From: Nocardioides sp.
GTDB taxonomy: Bacteria; Actinomycetota; Actinomycetes; Propionibacteriales; Nocardioidaceae
Direction: 5' to 3'
DNA: 64,000 nucleotides
Assembly (NCBI RefSeq): GCF_029937575.1
Contig: NZ_JAPYPS010000001.1
Location: 70,165-134,164 of the forward strand
Both the position numbers and the translations under genes were made by a program. Under the pieces are notes generated by a model. The model had not been told where the DNA came from. It did no database searches and saw only the letters and a list, made by a program, of their open reading frames with translations. Every line of letters starts with the position of its first letter. Position 1 is the stretch's first letter. Below are positions 26,531 through 35,358 of the stretch, one piece after another.

Positions 26531-27182
26531 GTCCCTCGGGCAGCCGCGGGCGTCGTACGACGACGACCGGCACGCCCAGCCGGGCGGCCGCGTCGAGCTT
26601 GGGCGCCGTGTGCTCACCCCCGGAGTCCTTGGTGACCAGCACGTCGACCCGGTGCTCGCGCATCAGCGTCAGCTCGCCGTCGAGCCGGTAGGGCCCGCGG
26701 CTGAGCAGCAGGGTCCACGCGGGCGGCACCTCGATCGGCTCGACCGTCCGGACCAGGGCGGGGCGGTCCCCGAGCAGGGGCTCGAACCGCGCCAGCTCCT
26801 GACGCCCCACGGTCAGGAAGGGACGCCGACCCAGCGCACCCGCCTGCTCCGCGGCGTCCTCGTGGGAGTCGACCCACACGTGGTCGCCGCTCCACCCGGG
26901 TCGTTGCAGGCGCACCAGGGGCCGCTCGGTGCAGGCCTGGACCGCGTTGCCGGTGATCCGCGCGGCGAACGGGTGCGTGGCGTCGACGACGACGTCGTAG
27001 GCCGACACGTGGTCGCGCAGCCCCGCCACTCCCCCGAACCCACCGACGCGCACGGCACCGACCGGGAGTCGCGGGTCGGTGACCCGGCCGGCCAGGCTGG
27101 TGGTCACCTCGTCGCCGTCGGCGACGAGGACGCCGGCGAGCGCTCGGGCCTCGGTCGTCCCACCCAGCACCAGCACCTTCAC
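26478..27182 (-). CDS. cobK: Precorrin-6A reductase
   Basis: 234 residues beginning [16 protein letters not shown], the NADPH-binding N-terminus of CobK/Cbi[32 protein letters not shown] and the [16 protein letters not shown] segment are conserved. It reduces precorrin-6A to 6B. GTG overlaps the cobQ stop (GTGA). Last gene of the riboswitch-4 operon. Confidence 0.95.
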   Translation of the reverse strand: MKVLVLGGTTEARALAGVLVADGDEVTTSLAGRVTDPRLPVGAVRVGGFGGVAGLRDHVSAYDVVVDATHPFAARITGNAVQACTERPLVRLQRPGWSGDHVWVDSHEDAAEQAGALGRRPFLTVGRQELARFEPLLGDRPALVRTVEPIEVPPAWTLLLSRGPYRLDGELTLMREHRVDVLVTKDSGGEHTAPKLDAAARLGVPVVVVRRPRLPEGLTVVETVDAARAWVRAH

Positions 27183-28585
27183 GGCGTCCCCGGTGTGCTC
27201 GCGAGGGCCAGGTCGAGCAGCGCGTCGACGTCGAGGTGCTCCTCGACGAGGGCACCGAGGAGGTCGAGGCGGCGCTCGCGGGCCGCCGGGAAGGACGCCG
27301 CCGACGTCACGCCCAACGTCTCCCGGAGGTACGACGCGCGCGCGCCGTCGTCCTCGAACGAGCCGTGCACCATCGTCCCGGTGACCGCCCCGCTGCTCCG
27401 CGCGCCGTGCACCTGTCCGTGGTGGATCTCGTAGCCGGCGGGCCCGACGACGCGAAGGACCTTCGCGCCACCGAACTGCGTGCTCAGGTCCAGCAGGCCG
27501 AGCCCGCGGACCGTCGCGGGCGCACCCTCGACGCCCGCAGGGTCCGCGATCTCGCCCCCCAGCATCTGACACCCGCCGCAGATGCCCAGGACCGGCCGGC
27601 CGGCCGTGGCGTGATCGAGGATCGCCCGGTCCAGGCCGCGCTCGCGCAGCCAGGCGAGGTCGCTGATGGTCGCGCGCGTGCCGGGCAGGACGACCAGGTC
27701 GGCGTCGGCCACCGCGCGTGGGCTGGAGGCGAAGTACACGTCGAGGTCGGGCTCGAGACCGAGCGCGTCGACGTCGGTGAAGTTGGAGATCCGCGGCAGC
27801 CGCACCACGGCGACTCGCGCGCGGCCCGCCCCGGAGCGACGGCCCTCTCCCTCGGCCAGGTCGAGGGCGTCCTCGCTGTCGAGCCACAGGTCGGGGTGCC
27901 AGGGCAGCACGCCGTACACGCGTCGACCGGTGCGCTCCTCGAGCATGTCGAGCCCGGGCCGGAGCAGGCCGAGGTCGCCGCGAAACTTGTTGACCACGAA
28001 GCCTGCGACGAGGCGCGCATCCGCCTCGTCCAGCAGGGCGACGGTGCCGACGAAGGCCGCGAAGACGCCGCCGCGGTCGATGTCGCCGACCACGACGGTC
28101 GGCAGGTCGGCGTGCCGGGCCAGGCCCATGTTGACGTAGTCGCTGCGGCGCAGGTTGATCTCGGCCGGGCTGCCCGCACCCTCGGCGACCACGACGTCGT
28201 ACCGCGCCGCGAGGTCGTCGTAGGCCGCGTGCGCCACGGCGGCCAGGTGACGACGACCCTCGACGAAGTCGGTCGCGGCGACCTCACCGCAGGGTCGTCC
28301 CATCAGCACGACGTGGCTGCGCTGGTCGCTGCCCGGCTTGAGCAGGACCGGGTTCATCGCCACCTCGGGCTGCGCCCGGGCCGCGATCGCCTGCACCCAC
28401 TGGGCTCTGCCGATCTCGGCACCCTCACCGTCGGCTCCCGCCACGACCATCGAGTTGTTGCTCATGTTCTGTGCCTTGTACGGCGCCACGCGCACCCCCC
28501 GGTCGGCCAGCGCGCGACAGAGCCCCGTGGTGACGATCGACTTGCCGGCGTCCGAGGTGGTGCCGGCGACGAGCAGACCGCTCAC
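27179..28585 (-). CDS. cobQ: Cobyric acid synthase
   Basis: 468 residues. Amidates four side chains (b, d, e, g) of adenosylcobyrinic acid a,c-diamide. N-terminal ATPase domain: [32 protein letters not shown] and [13 protein letters not shown]-terminal class I-like GATase: Cys in [12 protein letters not shown] and His in YEIHHGQ. Start GTG at 28585 overlaps the cobF stop (GTGA). Confidence 0.96.
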   Translation of the reverse strand: MSGLLVAGTTSDAGKSIVTTGLCRALADRGVRVAPYKAQNMSNNSMVVAGADGEGAEIGRAQWVQAIAARAQPEVAMNPVLLKPGSDQRSHVVLMGRPCGEVAATDFVEGRRHLAAVAHAAYDDLAARYDVVVAEGAGSPAEINLRRSDYVNMGLARHADLPTVVVGDIDRGGVFAAFVGTVALLDEADARLVAGFVVNKFRGDLGLLRPGLDMLEERTGRRVYGVLPWHPDLWLDSEDALDLAEGEGRRSGAGRARVAVVRLPRISNFTDVDALGLEPDLDVYFASSPRAVADADLVVLPGTRATISDLAWLRERGLDRAILDHATAGRPVLGICGGCQMLGGEIADPAGVEGAPATVRGLGLLDLSTQFGGAKVLRVVGPAGYEIHHGQVHGARSSGAVTGTMVHGSFEDDGARASYLRETLGVTSAASFPAARERRLDLLGALVEEHLDVDALLDLALASTPGTP

Positions 28586-29403
28586 GCCTCGACCGCGGCC
28601 GGTGCGTCGGGCGCGCGGAGCAGGTAGATGTCCATCACCCATCCGGCCGCAACGCGAGCACGCGCGCGGGCCGCCTCGATCTCCGGCATGACGTCGGCCA
28701 CCCGACCGGCGACGAGCTCCTCGGAGGGGTTCCCGAGATTGCCACCCCACCAGATCTGCCAGTCGTCGAGGCCGGGCAGGTCGATGACGCGGTTGAGCAT
28801 CACCACGATGTTGTCCTGGCCCTGCGCCACGGCCTCCCGCAGGCGGCGGCCGGTCGTCACGTGCAGCGGCTGGCCGACCTCGTGCAGGACGATCCGGTGC
28901 CGAGCCGCGAGCAGCTGCACGCTCGAGATCCCCGCGATGACGTCGATCTTCAGCTCGAGCGACCCGCGCCGTGCGACCCGTTCGAGAATCCGGATGGTGG
29001 AGTCGTAGAAGGCGGGATCGCCCCACACCAGGAAGCCCGCGTCGCCCTCGTAGGCGAGCAAAGCCTCCTCGTAGGCCATCGAGCGCGCCTCGTGCCACGC
29101 CTCGACGGCCGCCTCGTACTCCGCCTGCGTGCCGGTGCGCTCGGGACGTCGCTCGCGGGCGGGGTCCTCGATCCGGGCCACCGCCGGCTCGTGGCCCAGG
29201 TGCACGTCGAGCAGCCGGCCGCGGGCAGCGACCAGAGGGTCGGGCATCCCGCCGCGGGGGGACTTGTCGGAGACCACGAAGAACTCGACGCTGCGCATCG
29301 CCTCGAGGGCCTCGACCGTCACCATCGACGGATCTCCGGGACCGACGCCGATGACCCGCACCCGCTTGGTTCTCGAGGCTCGCTCCGCTCGCACCTCAAC
29401 CAC
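28582..29403 (-). CDS. cobF: Precorrin-6A synthase (deacetylating)
   Basis: 273 residues. After a charged N-terminal extension, VRVIGVGPGDPSMVTVEALEA starts a tetrapyrrole methylase fold; VWGDPAFYDSTIRIL and VIAGISSVQLLAARH are family motifs. CobF methylates C1 and removes the acetyl group released by ring contraction, a step specific to the oxygen-dependent route, so it indicates a real aerobic pathway. The first about twelve codons (GTG 29403 or GTG 29394) come from a repeat element that also encodes the end of cobN. Confidence 0.93.
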   Translation of the reverse strand: MVEVRAERASRTKRVRVIGVGPGDPSMVTVEALEAMRSVEFFVVSDKSPRGGMPDPLVAARGRLLDVHLGHEPAVARIEDPARERRPERTGTQAEYEAAVEAWHEARSMAYEEALLAYEGDAGFLVWGDPAFYDSTIRILERVARRGSLELKIDVIAGISSVQLLAARHRIVLHEVGQPLHVTTGRRLREAVAQGQDNIVVMLNRVIDLPGLDDWQIWWGGNLGNPSEELVAGRVADVMPEIEAARARARVAAGWVMDIYLLRAPDAPAAVEA

Positions 29404-29404
29404 C
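29368..29404 (-). repeat. Imperfect palindromic repeat at the cobN/cobF junction
   Basis: On the minus strand it begins GGTGGTTGAGGTGCGAGCGG and ends AGCCTCGAGAACC. A related copy is at 39156-39200 and a looser one at 48688-48739. Here it forms both the stop region of cobN and the first codons of cobF. Confidence 0.6.
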
Positions 29405-32400
29405 GAGACGGTCCTCGAGGTCGCCTTCGAGGTCCAGGTAGACCTGCTGCATCGCGGCCACGACCTCAGGGTCGGGCTCGGCCCACAGGCCCCGGTCGGC
29501 GGCCTCGTGGAGCTTCTCGACGATCCCGCGCAACGCCCAGGGGTTCGACTTCTTCATGAACTCCTGGTTGGTCTCGTCGAGGACGTACTCCTTGGCCAAC
29601 GACTCGTACATCCAGTCGTGGACCACTCCCGCCGTGGCGTCGAAGCCGAAGAGGTAGTCGACGGTGGCGGCGAGCTCGAAGGCGCCCTTGTAGCCGTGTC
29701 GCTGCATCGCGGTGATCCACCGCGGGTTGACGACGCGGGAGCGGAAGACGCGGTTGGTCTCCTCCTGCAGCGTGCGGGTGCGCACGGCGTCCGGGGTGGT
29801 CGAGTCGCCGACGTAGGCCTGCGGGTCCGCGCCGGTGAGCGCACGTACGGTCGCGATCATCCCGCCGTGGTACTGGAAGTAGTCGTCGCTGTCGGCGATG
29901 TCGTGCTCGCGGGTGTCGACGTTCTTGGCCGCGACCTTGATCCGTCGGTAGTTGGCCCGCATGTCCTCCGCGGCCGGAGCACCGTCCAGCCCCCGTCCGT
30001 AGGCGAAGCCGCCCCAGGCGGTGTAGACCTCGGCGAGGTCCGCATCGTCGCGCCACGACCCGGACTCGACCACCTGCAGGATCCCCGCGCCGTACGAGCC
30101 GGGCTTGGAGCCGAAGATGCGCGTGGTCGCCCGCCGCCGGTCCCCGTGCTCGGCCAGGTCGCGCAGCGCGTGGGCGCGCACGTAGTTGGCCTCCGGCGGC
30201 TCGTCGAGGTCCGCGACGAGCCGTACGGCGTCGTCCAGCATCGCCACCACGTGCGGGAAGGCATCGCGGAAGAAGCCGGAGATCCGCACGGTGACGTCGA
30301 TCCGTGGCCGGCCCAGCTCGTCGAGGGGTACGACGTGCAGGTCGCTGACCCGGCGCGATGCCTCGTCCCACTCGGGTCGTACGCCGAGCAGCGCCAGCAC
30401 CTCCGCGATGTCGTCGCCGCTGGTGCGCATCGCCGAGGTCCCCCAGACCGACAGCCCGACGGACTCGGGGTAGGTGCCGGTGTCGTCGAGATAGCGCTGG
30501 AGCAGGGAGTCGGCCATCGCGACACCGGTCTGCCAGGCGAGGCGCGAGGGGATCGCGCGCGGGTCGACGGTGTAGAAGTTGCGTCCCGTCGGGAGCACGT
30601 TGACCAGGCCGCGCAGCGGCGAGCCGGACGGGCCGGCGGGGATGAACCCACCGTCGAGCGCGTGGAGCACGGCGTCGAGCTCGTCGGTGGTGTGCGCCAG
30701 CCGGGGCACGACCTGGGTGGCGGCGAACTCCAGGACCCGCACCACCTCCGGGTCGTCGTGCATCCGCGCCGCAGCGGAGACGTCCCAGTGCGCGTCGTCC
30801 ATCCGCTGCACGAGGTCGCGGGCGACCCGCTCGATCTCGTCGACGGCACCGGCCGACTCGTGGTTCTCCTTCAGCCCCAGTGCCGCCCGCAGACCGGGCA
30901 CCGCCGCCTGCTGACCGCCGAAGACCTGGGCCGCGCGCAGGATCGCCAGCACCAGGTTGACCCGCGCCTCCCCGTCGGGGGCTGCCCCGAGGACGTGCAG
31001 GCCGTCGCGGATCTGGGCGTCCTTGATCTCGCAGAGCCATCCGTCGACGTGCAGGATGAAGTCGTCGAAGGCCTCGTCGTCCGGCTGCTCGTCCAGGCCT
31101 CGATCTCCCAGGCCCAGGTCGCGGTGCATCTCGGCGGCATGCATCAGCTGCCAGATGTCACCACGGATCGCCGGCAGCTTGGCCGGGTCCATCGCCGCGA
31201 TGTTGGCGTACTCGTCGAGCAGCTTCTCGAGGCGCGCGATGTCGCCGTACGACTCGGCCCGAGCCATGGGAGGGATCAGATGGTCGACGATCGTGGCGTG
31301 CGCGCGGCGCTTGGCCTGCGCACCCTCGCCGGGGTCGTTGACGAGGAACGGGTAGATCAGCGGCAGGTTGCCGATGGCGGCGTCGGTCGCGCAGGAGGCC
31401 GACAACGCGGCGTTCTTGCCGGGCAGCCACTCCATCGACCCGTGCTTGCCCAGGTGCACGACGGCGTGGGCGCCGAAGCCGTGCTCCACCCAGCGATAGG
31501 CCGCGAGGTAGTGGTGGGACGGCGCCAGGTCCGGGTCGTGGTAGATCGCGATCGGGTTCTCCCCGAAGCCGCGGGGCGGCTGGATCAGCAGGACCACGTT
31601 GCCCGCCTGGATCGTGGCGAGCACGATCTCGCCCGCCTCGTTGACGAACAGCCCCCCAGGAGACTCGCCCCAGGCCTCCACCAGGTCGCCGCGCAGGTCC
31701 TCGGGAAGGTCGGCGGTCCACCCGTCGTACTCGTCCTTCGAGATCCGCACGTGGGCGTCGGTGAGCTGGGCGCTGGTCAGCCACTCCTCGTCCTGCCCGC
31801 CCGCGTCGATCAGCGCGTGGATCAGCGCATCGCCCGCCTCGGTGTCGTCCTCGAGCTCGAGTCCGGGGATCGCCCCCGGGGCGCCGAGGTCGTAGCCCGC
31901 CCCCCGCATCCGACGCAGCAGCCGGACCGTGGAGACCGGGGTGTCGAGGCCGACGGCGTTGCCCACCCGGGAGTGCTTGGTGGGGTACGCCGAGAGCATC
32001 AGCGCGACCTTGCGCTCTGCGGGGGGTACGACGCGCAGACGCGCGTGGTTGACGGCGATCCTCGCTACTCGGGAGCACCGCTCGGGGTCGGCGACGTAGC
32101 GGGGCAGCCCGTCCTCGTCGATCTCCTTGAACGAGAACGGGGCCGTGATGATCCGCCCGTCGAACTCCGGGATCGCGATCTGGCTCGCGGAGTCGAGCGG
32201 GGTGACACCGTCGTCGGAGGCCTCCCACTCGGCGCGGCTGCTGGTGAGGCAGAGCCCCTGCAGGACGGGGATGTCGAGGTCCGCCATCCGTTCGACGTCC
32301 CAGGCCTCGTCCTCTCCCCCGGCGCTCGAGGCGGCCGGGGTGCTCCCGCCGGCGGCGAGCACCGTGACGATCAGGGCGTCGAGGGTGCCCAGGGCTGCGA

Positions 32401-33007
32401 AGAGGTCGTCGGGGGCCGAGCGCAACGAGCCGGCGAAGATCGGCACCCCGATCGCCTGGTCCGTCTCGTCGATGGCGTCGACCAGGGCGTGGACGAAGGC
32501 AGTGTTGCCGCTGGCCTCGTGGGCCCGGTAGTAGAGGACACCGACTCTCGGGGTGCCGTCGATGAAGGGGCGCTCGGCCATCCCCCACGCCGGGATCTCG
32601 ATCGGGGCGTCGAAGCCCTCCCCCGTGAGCAGGACGGTGTCGGACAGGAAGGCGTGCAGCTGGGCGAGGTTCTCCGGGCCGCCCTCGGCGAGGTAGCGGT
32701 GCGCCTCGGCCGCGACCCCCATCGGGACCGACGACAGCTCCATCAGCTCGGCGCTGGGCTGCTGCTCACCGCCGAGGACCACGACGGGCATCCCGGTCTC
32801 GCGGATCCGCTCGAAGCCGGAGCACAGGTCCTGGGGCGAGCCGAGGATCCGGCCGACCACGAGGTCACACCCCTCGATGGTCTCGGCCATGGACTGGTGT
32901 CCGGGACGGGACGGGTTGGCATGGACGTAGTCGACGCCCGCCTGCTGCTGCGCGGCGCGGGCCGAGAGCAGGTCGGTGTCGGAGGTCGAGAGCAGCGCGA
33001 TCTTCAC
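29396..33007 (-). CDS. cobN: Cobaltochelatase large subunit CobN
   Basis: 1203 residues, the normal size of CobN and its relative ChlH/BchH. It begins VKIALLSTSDTDLLSAR and contains the CobN/magnesium-chelatase core (YHDPDLAPSHHYLAAYRWVEH, VVHLGKHGSMEWLPGK, GRNFYTVDPRAIPSRLAW, SVGLSVWGTSAMRTSGDDIAE). It binds hydrogenobyrinic acid a,c-diamide and inserts Co(II), driven by the ChlI-ChlD fusion at 17666-19711. The GTG at 33007 is preceded by GAGGAG at seven bases and by riboswitch 4. First gene of cobN-cobF-cobQ-cobK. Confidence 0.97.
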   Translation of the reverse strand: MKIALLSTSDTDLLSARAAQQQAGVDYVHANPSRPGHQSMAETIEGCDLVVGRILGSPQDLCSGFERIRETGMPVVVLGGEQQPSAELMELSSVPMGVAAEAHRYLAEGGPENLAQLHAFLSDTVLLTGEGFDAPIEIPAWGMAERPFIDGTPRVGVLYYRAHEASGNTAFVHALVDAIDETDQAIGVPIFAGSLRSAPDDLFAALGTLDALIVTVLAAGGSTPAASSAGGEDEAWDVERMADLDIPVLQGLCLTSSRAEWEASDDGVTPLDSASQIAIPEFDGRIITAPFSFKEIDEDGLPRYVADPERCSRVARIAVNHARLRVVPPAERKVALMLSAYPTKHSRVGNAVGLDTPVSTVRLLRRMRGAGYDLGAPGAIPGLELEDDTEAGDALIHALIDAGGQDEEWLTSAQLTDAHVRISKDEYDGWTADLPEDLRGDLVEAWGESPGGLFVNEAGEIVLATIQAGNVVLLIQPPRGFGENPIAIYHDPDLAPSHHYLAAYRWVEHGFGAHAVVHLGKHGSMEWLPGKNAALSASCATDAAIGNLPLIYPFLVNDPGEGAQAKRRAHATIVDHLIPPMARAESYGDIARLEKLLDEYANIAAMDPAKLPAIRGDIWQLMHAAEMHRDLGLGDRGLDEQPDDEAFDDFILHVDGWLCEIKDAQIRDGLHVLGAAPDGEARVNLVLAILRAAQVFGGQQAAVPGLRAALGLKENHESAGAVDEIERVARDLVQRMDDAHWDVSAAARMHDDPEVVRVLEFAATQVVPRLAHTTDELDAVLHALDGGFIPAGPSGSPLRGLVNVLPTGRNFYTVDPRAIPSRLAWQTGVAMADSLLQRYLDDTGTYPESVGLSVWGTSAMRTSGDDIAEVLALLGVRPEWDEASRRVSDLHVVPLDELGRPRIDVTVRISGFFRDAFPHVVAMLDDAVRLVADLDEPPEANYVRAHALRDLAEHGDRRRATTRIFGSKPGSYGAGILQVVESGSWRDDADLAEVYTAWGGFAYGRGLDGAPAAEDMRANYRRIKVAAKNVDTREHDIADSDDYFQYHGGMIATVRALTGADPQAYVGDSTTPDAVRTRTLQEETNRVFRSRVVNPRWITAMQRHGYKGAFELAATVDYLFGFDATAGVVHDWMYESLAKEYVLDETNQEFMKKSNPWALRGIVEKLHEAADRGLWAEPDPEVVAAMQQVYLDLEGDLEDRLGG

Positions 33008-33044
33008 GGGTTTCTCCTCGGGGTTCTCGCCCCTGGGTGGTCGG

Positions 33045-33165
33045 AGGTCCCGTGGCCAGTGTCTGGCTGACCATCACGCGCGGTGACGGCTCACAGTGGC
33101 GGAACCGCCCCGGACTTCGACATCACTGTCGGCACCGGGTTCCTGCTCCACGAGACGTGTCGCCT
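33045..33165 (-). promoter_or_regulatory. Cobalamin riboswitch 4 (upstream of cobN)
   Basis: Read on the minus strand: GGAGCAGGAACCCGGTG, later AAGTCCGGGGCGGTTCCGCC, ACTGTGAGCC, and a 3' part GTCAGCCAGACACTGGCCA equal to the B12-box arm. It ends roughly 40 bases before the cobN ribosome binding site. Exact limits uncertain. Confidence 0.85.
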
Positions 33166-33255
33166 CAGCCTACGCAGCCCGGGCACCGCGGCAGCATCAG
33201 GTCTCCACCGGCACGGCGATGGATTCGCCGAGGGAGCTGACCCATGGCCCGGCCC

Positions 33256-33278
33256 TTGACATATCGCCTTGATATGTA
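33256..33278 (+). promoter_or_regulatory. AT-rich operator-like palindrome before the desaturase fusion
   Basis: Perfect 7-bp inverted repeat ACATATC / GATATGT (33260-33266 and 33272-33278) with a five-base spacer, starting within a TTGACA at 33256-33261. Such an AT-rich block stands out strongly here. A repressor bound there would cover the promoter of the desaturase-reductase gene. Confidence 0.6.
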
Positions 33279-33319
33279 AAGCATGGCGGAGAGCCGCGCC
33301 ACCGACGACAGGAACACCG

Positions 33320-35323
33320 ATGTCCCCGACCAGTCCCCTTCCTGCGAGCGCGCAGGAGTCACCGCAGCAGGTCCTCGGCCTGCCGGACCCCGGGGAGCGG
33401 GTCCCGCCGGTCGCGTGGCCGACGATGGGGCTCTACGTCGGCACCCTGGCCCTGTTCGCCCTGGAGATGTACGGCGTCCTGGCTGCCGACTGGTCTCCGC
33501 TGGCCACCGTGCCGATGGGCGCAGCGGTGACGTTCCTGATGTTCAGCGTGCTGCACGAGGCCGTGCACCATGCCGTGAGCACCGACAGCCGCCTCAACGA
33601 CCTGATGGGTCATCTCTCGGTGCCGTTCGTCGCGCCGTACGCCGGCTACGCGATGTTCCGCTTCATCCACATCGAGCACCACCGCAACACCAACGAGCCG
33701 AAGTCGGTCGACCCCGATGCCTGGACCAGCGAGGGTCCCTGGTGGCAGCTGCCGCTGCGATGGATGAGCATCGACCTCTGGTACACCGTCTTCTACGTGC
33801 GTCGGATCCGCGAGCGCCCGCGCGGCGAGGTCGCCGGGACCGTCGCGTTCGCCACGGTGACGCTCGGCGCCTTCGCGGCTCTGGTCGTGGCCGGGCACGG
33901 CCTCACCCTGGCAGTGGCGTTCCTCATCCCCCAGCGCCTCGGCCTGGGGGTCCTCGCCTGGTGGTTCGACTACCTCCCGCACCACGGGCTGCCCTTCACC
34001 GGGCGCCAGGACAAGTACCGCGCCACGCGGATCCGGGTGGGCGGCGAGGGGTGGATGACGCCGCTGTTCGTCTACCAGAACTACCACCTGGTGCACCACC
34101 TGCACCCGAGCGTGCCGTTCTACCGCTACCTGCGCGCGTGGCGGCGCAACGAGCAGACCTACCTCGACCGCAACGCCGCGATCTCGACGGTCTTCGGGCG
34201 CTCCCTGACGCCCTCGGAGTACCGCACCTGGCGTCGCCTGACCGACGACCTCGAGAGCGCCGCGCCGCAGCGAGGCCCGGCGGCAGGCAGCCGTCCGGCC
34301 TTCCACCCGCTGCGCGTCGCCGCCGTGGAGCCGCTGACGGCCGAGAGCGTGACGGTGACCCTCACGGTGCCGGCCGACCTGGCCCGCGACTACGAGCACC
34401 GTCCCGGCCAGCACGTCACCTTGCGCGCCATGGTCGACGGGCACGACGTGCGACGCTCGTACTCGCTGCTCCCGCCGCTGAGCGACGGCACCCTGCGCGT
34501 CGCGGTCAAGCGGATCGACGGTGGCGTGTTCTCGACCTACGTCCACGAGTCGCTCGCCACCGACGACATCCTCGACGTGATGACGCCCGCGGGCCGCTTC
34601 GGGCACCACCTCGACGCTGCTCGGGGCTCGGGGGCATCGGGCTCGTACGCCGCGGTCGCCGCCGGCTCCGGGATCACCCCGGTGCTCTCCATCGTCGCCG
34701 CCGTCCTCGAGCACGAGCCCGCGAGCACGATCACTCTCGTCTACGGCAACCGCACGACCGACTCGACCATGCTCCGCGACGACCTGGCTGCCCTGACCGA
34801 GCGCTTCGGCGAGCGGCTGTCGGTGCACCACGTGCTGTCGCGTGAGAGCGGCGCAGCTCTGGCCGGCCGGGTGACCCCGGGCCTCCTCGAGCGCCTCGTG
34901 CCCGGCCGCACGGACGCCTGGTTCCTCTGCGGGCCCGAGCAGCTGGTCGACGATCTCCGCTCGACCCTGGAACCCCGCGGCGAGCGCGTGCTCTCGGAGG
35001 TCTTCCACACCGAGGACACCGCCTCCGCGGTCGCCCTGGACGTCGAGAGCCAGGTGACGGTCAGCCTCGGTGGTCGCGAGACCACCTTCGCGCTGCGCTC
35101 GACCGGCGACACCGTGCTCGACGCCGCGCTGAGGCAGGGCGTCGACGCGCCGTACTCCTGCGCTGGTGGCGCCTGCGGCACGTGTCGCGCCAAGGTCCTG
35201 CTGGGTTCGGCGGTGATGGACCAGGACCACGCCCTCGACGACGACGAGCGAGCCGCGGGCTACGTCCTCACCTGCCAGGCACACCCGCTCAGCGAGGAGC
35301 TGCGCGTCGACTACGACGCCTGA
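33320..35323 (+). CDS. Fatty acid desaturase-ferredoxin reductase fusion
   Basis: 667 residues. The N-terminal half is a membrane diiron desaturase/hydroxylase with His boxes HEAVHH (79-84), HIEHHRNTN (117-125) and NYHLVHHLHP, plus four hydrophobic segments. From about residue 330 follows a PaaE-like reductase: FAD motif RRSYSL, NAD motif GSGITPVLS, CGPEQLV and a C-terminal plant-type [2Fe-2S] site CAGGACGTC with a later Cys. A self-sufficient desaturase or alkane/carotenoid-type hydroxylase is implied; substrate unknown. ATG at 33320 with AGGAA six bases upstream. The palindrome at 33260 likely controls it. Confidence 0.85.
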   Translation: MSPTSPLPASAQESPQQVLGLPDPGERVPPVAWPTMGLYVGTLALFALEMYGVLAADWSPLATVPMGAAVTFLMFSVLHEAVHHAVSTDSRLNDLMGHLSVPFVAPYAGYAMFRFIHIEHHRNTNEPKSVDPDAWTSEGPWWQLPLRWMSIDLWYTVFYVRRIRERPRGEVAGTVAFATVTLGAFAALVVAGHGLTLAVAFLIPQRLGLGVLAWWFDYLPHHGLPFTGRQDKYRATRIRVGGEGWMTPLFVYQNYHLVHHLHPSVPFYRYLRAWRRNEQTYLDRNAAISTVFGRSLTPSEYRTWRRLTDDLESAAPQRGPAAGSRPAFHPLRVAAVEPLTAESVTVTLTVPADLARDYEHRPGQHVTLRAMVDGHDVRRSYSLLPPLSDGTLRVAVKRIDGGVFSTYVHESLATDDILDVMTPAGRFGHHLDAARGSGASGSYAAVAAGSGITPVLSIVAAVLEHEPASTITLVYGNRTTDSTMLRDDLAALTERFGERLSVHHVLSRESGAALAGRVTPGLLERLVPGRTDAWFLCGPEQLVDDLRSTLEPRGERVLSEVFHTEDTASAVALDVESQVTVSLGGRETTFALRSTGDTVLDAALRQGVDAPYSCAGGACGTCRAKVLLGSAVMDQDHALDDDERAAGYVLTCQAHPLSEELRVDYDA

Positions 35324-35358
35324 GGGGTCCGGGCCACGCCTCCCTCTAGGCTCACCGC

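Noticed and set aside
29129..33070. Very long open frame on the plus strand antisense to cobN (over 1300 codons)
   Set aside because: Its translation is rich in Arg/Gly/Val/His and lacks any domain; it exists because third positions of cobN are G/C. cobN is unmistakable on the other strand.
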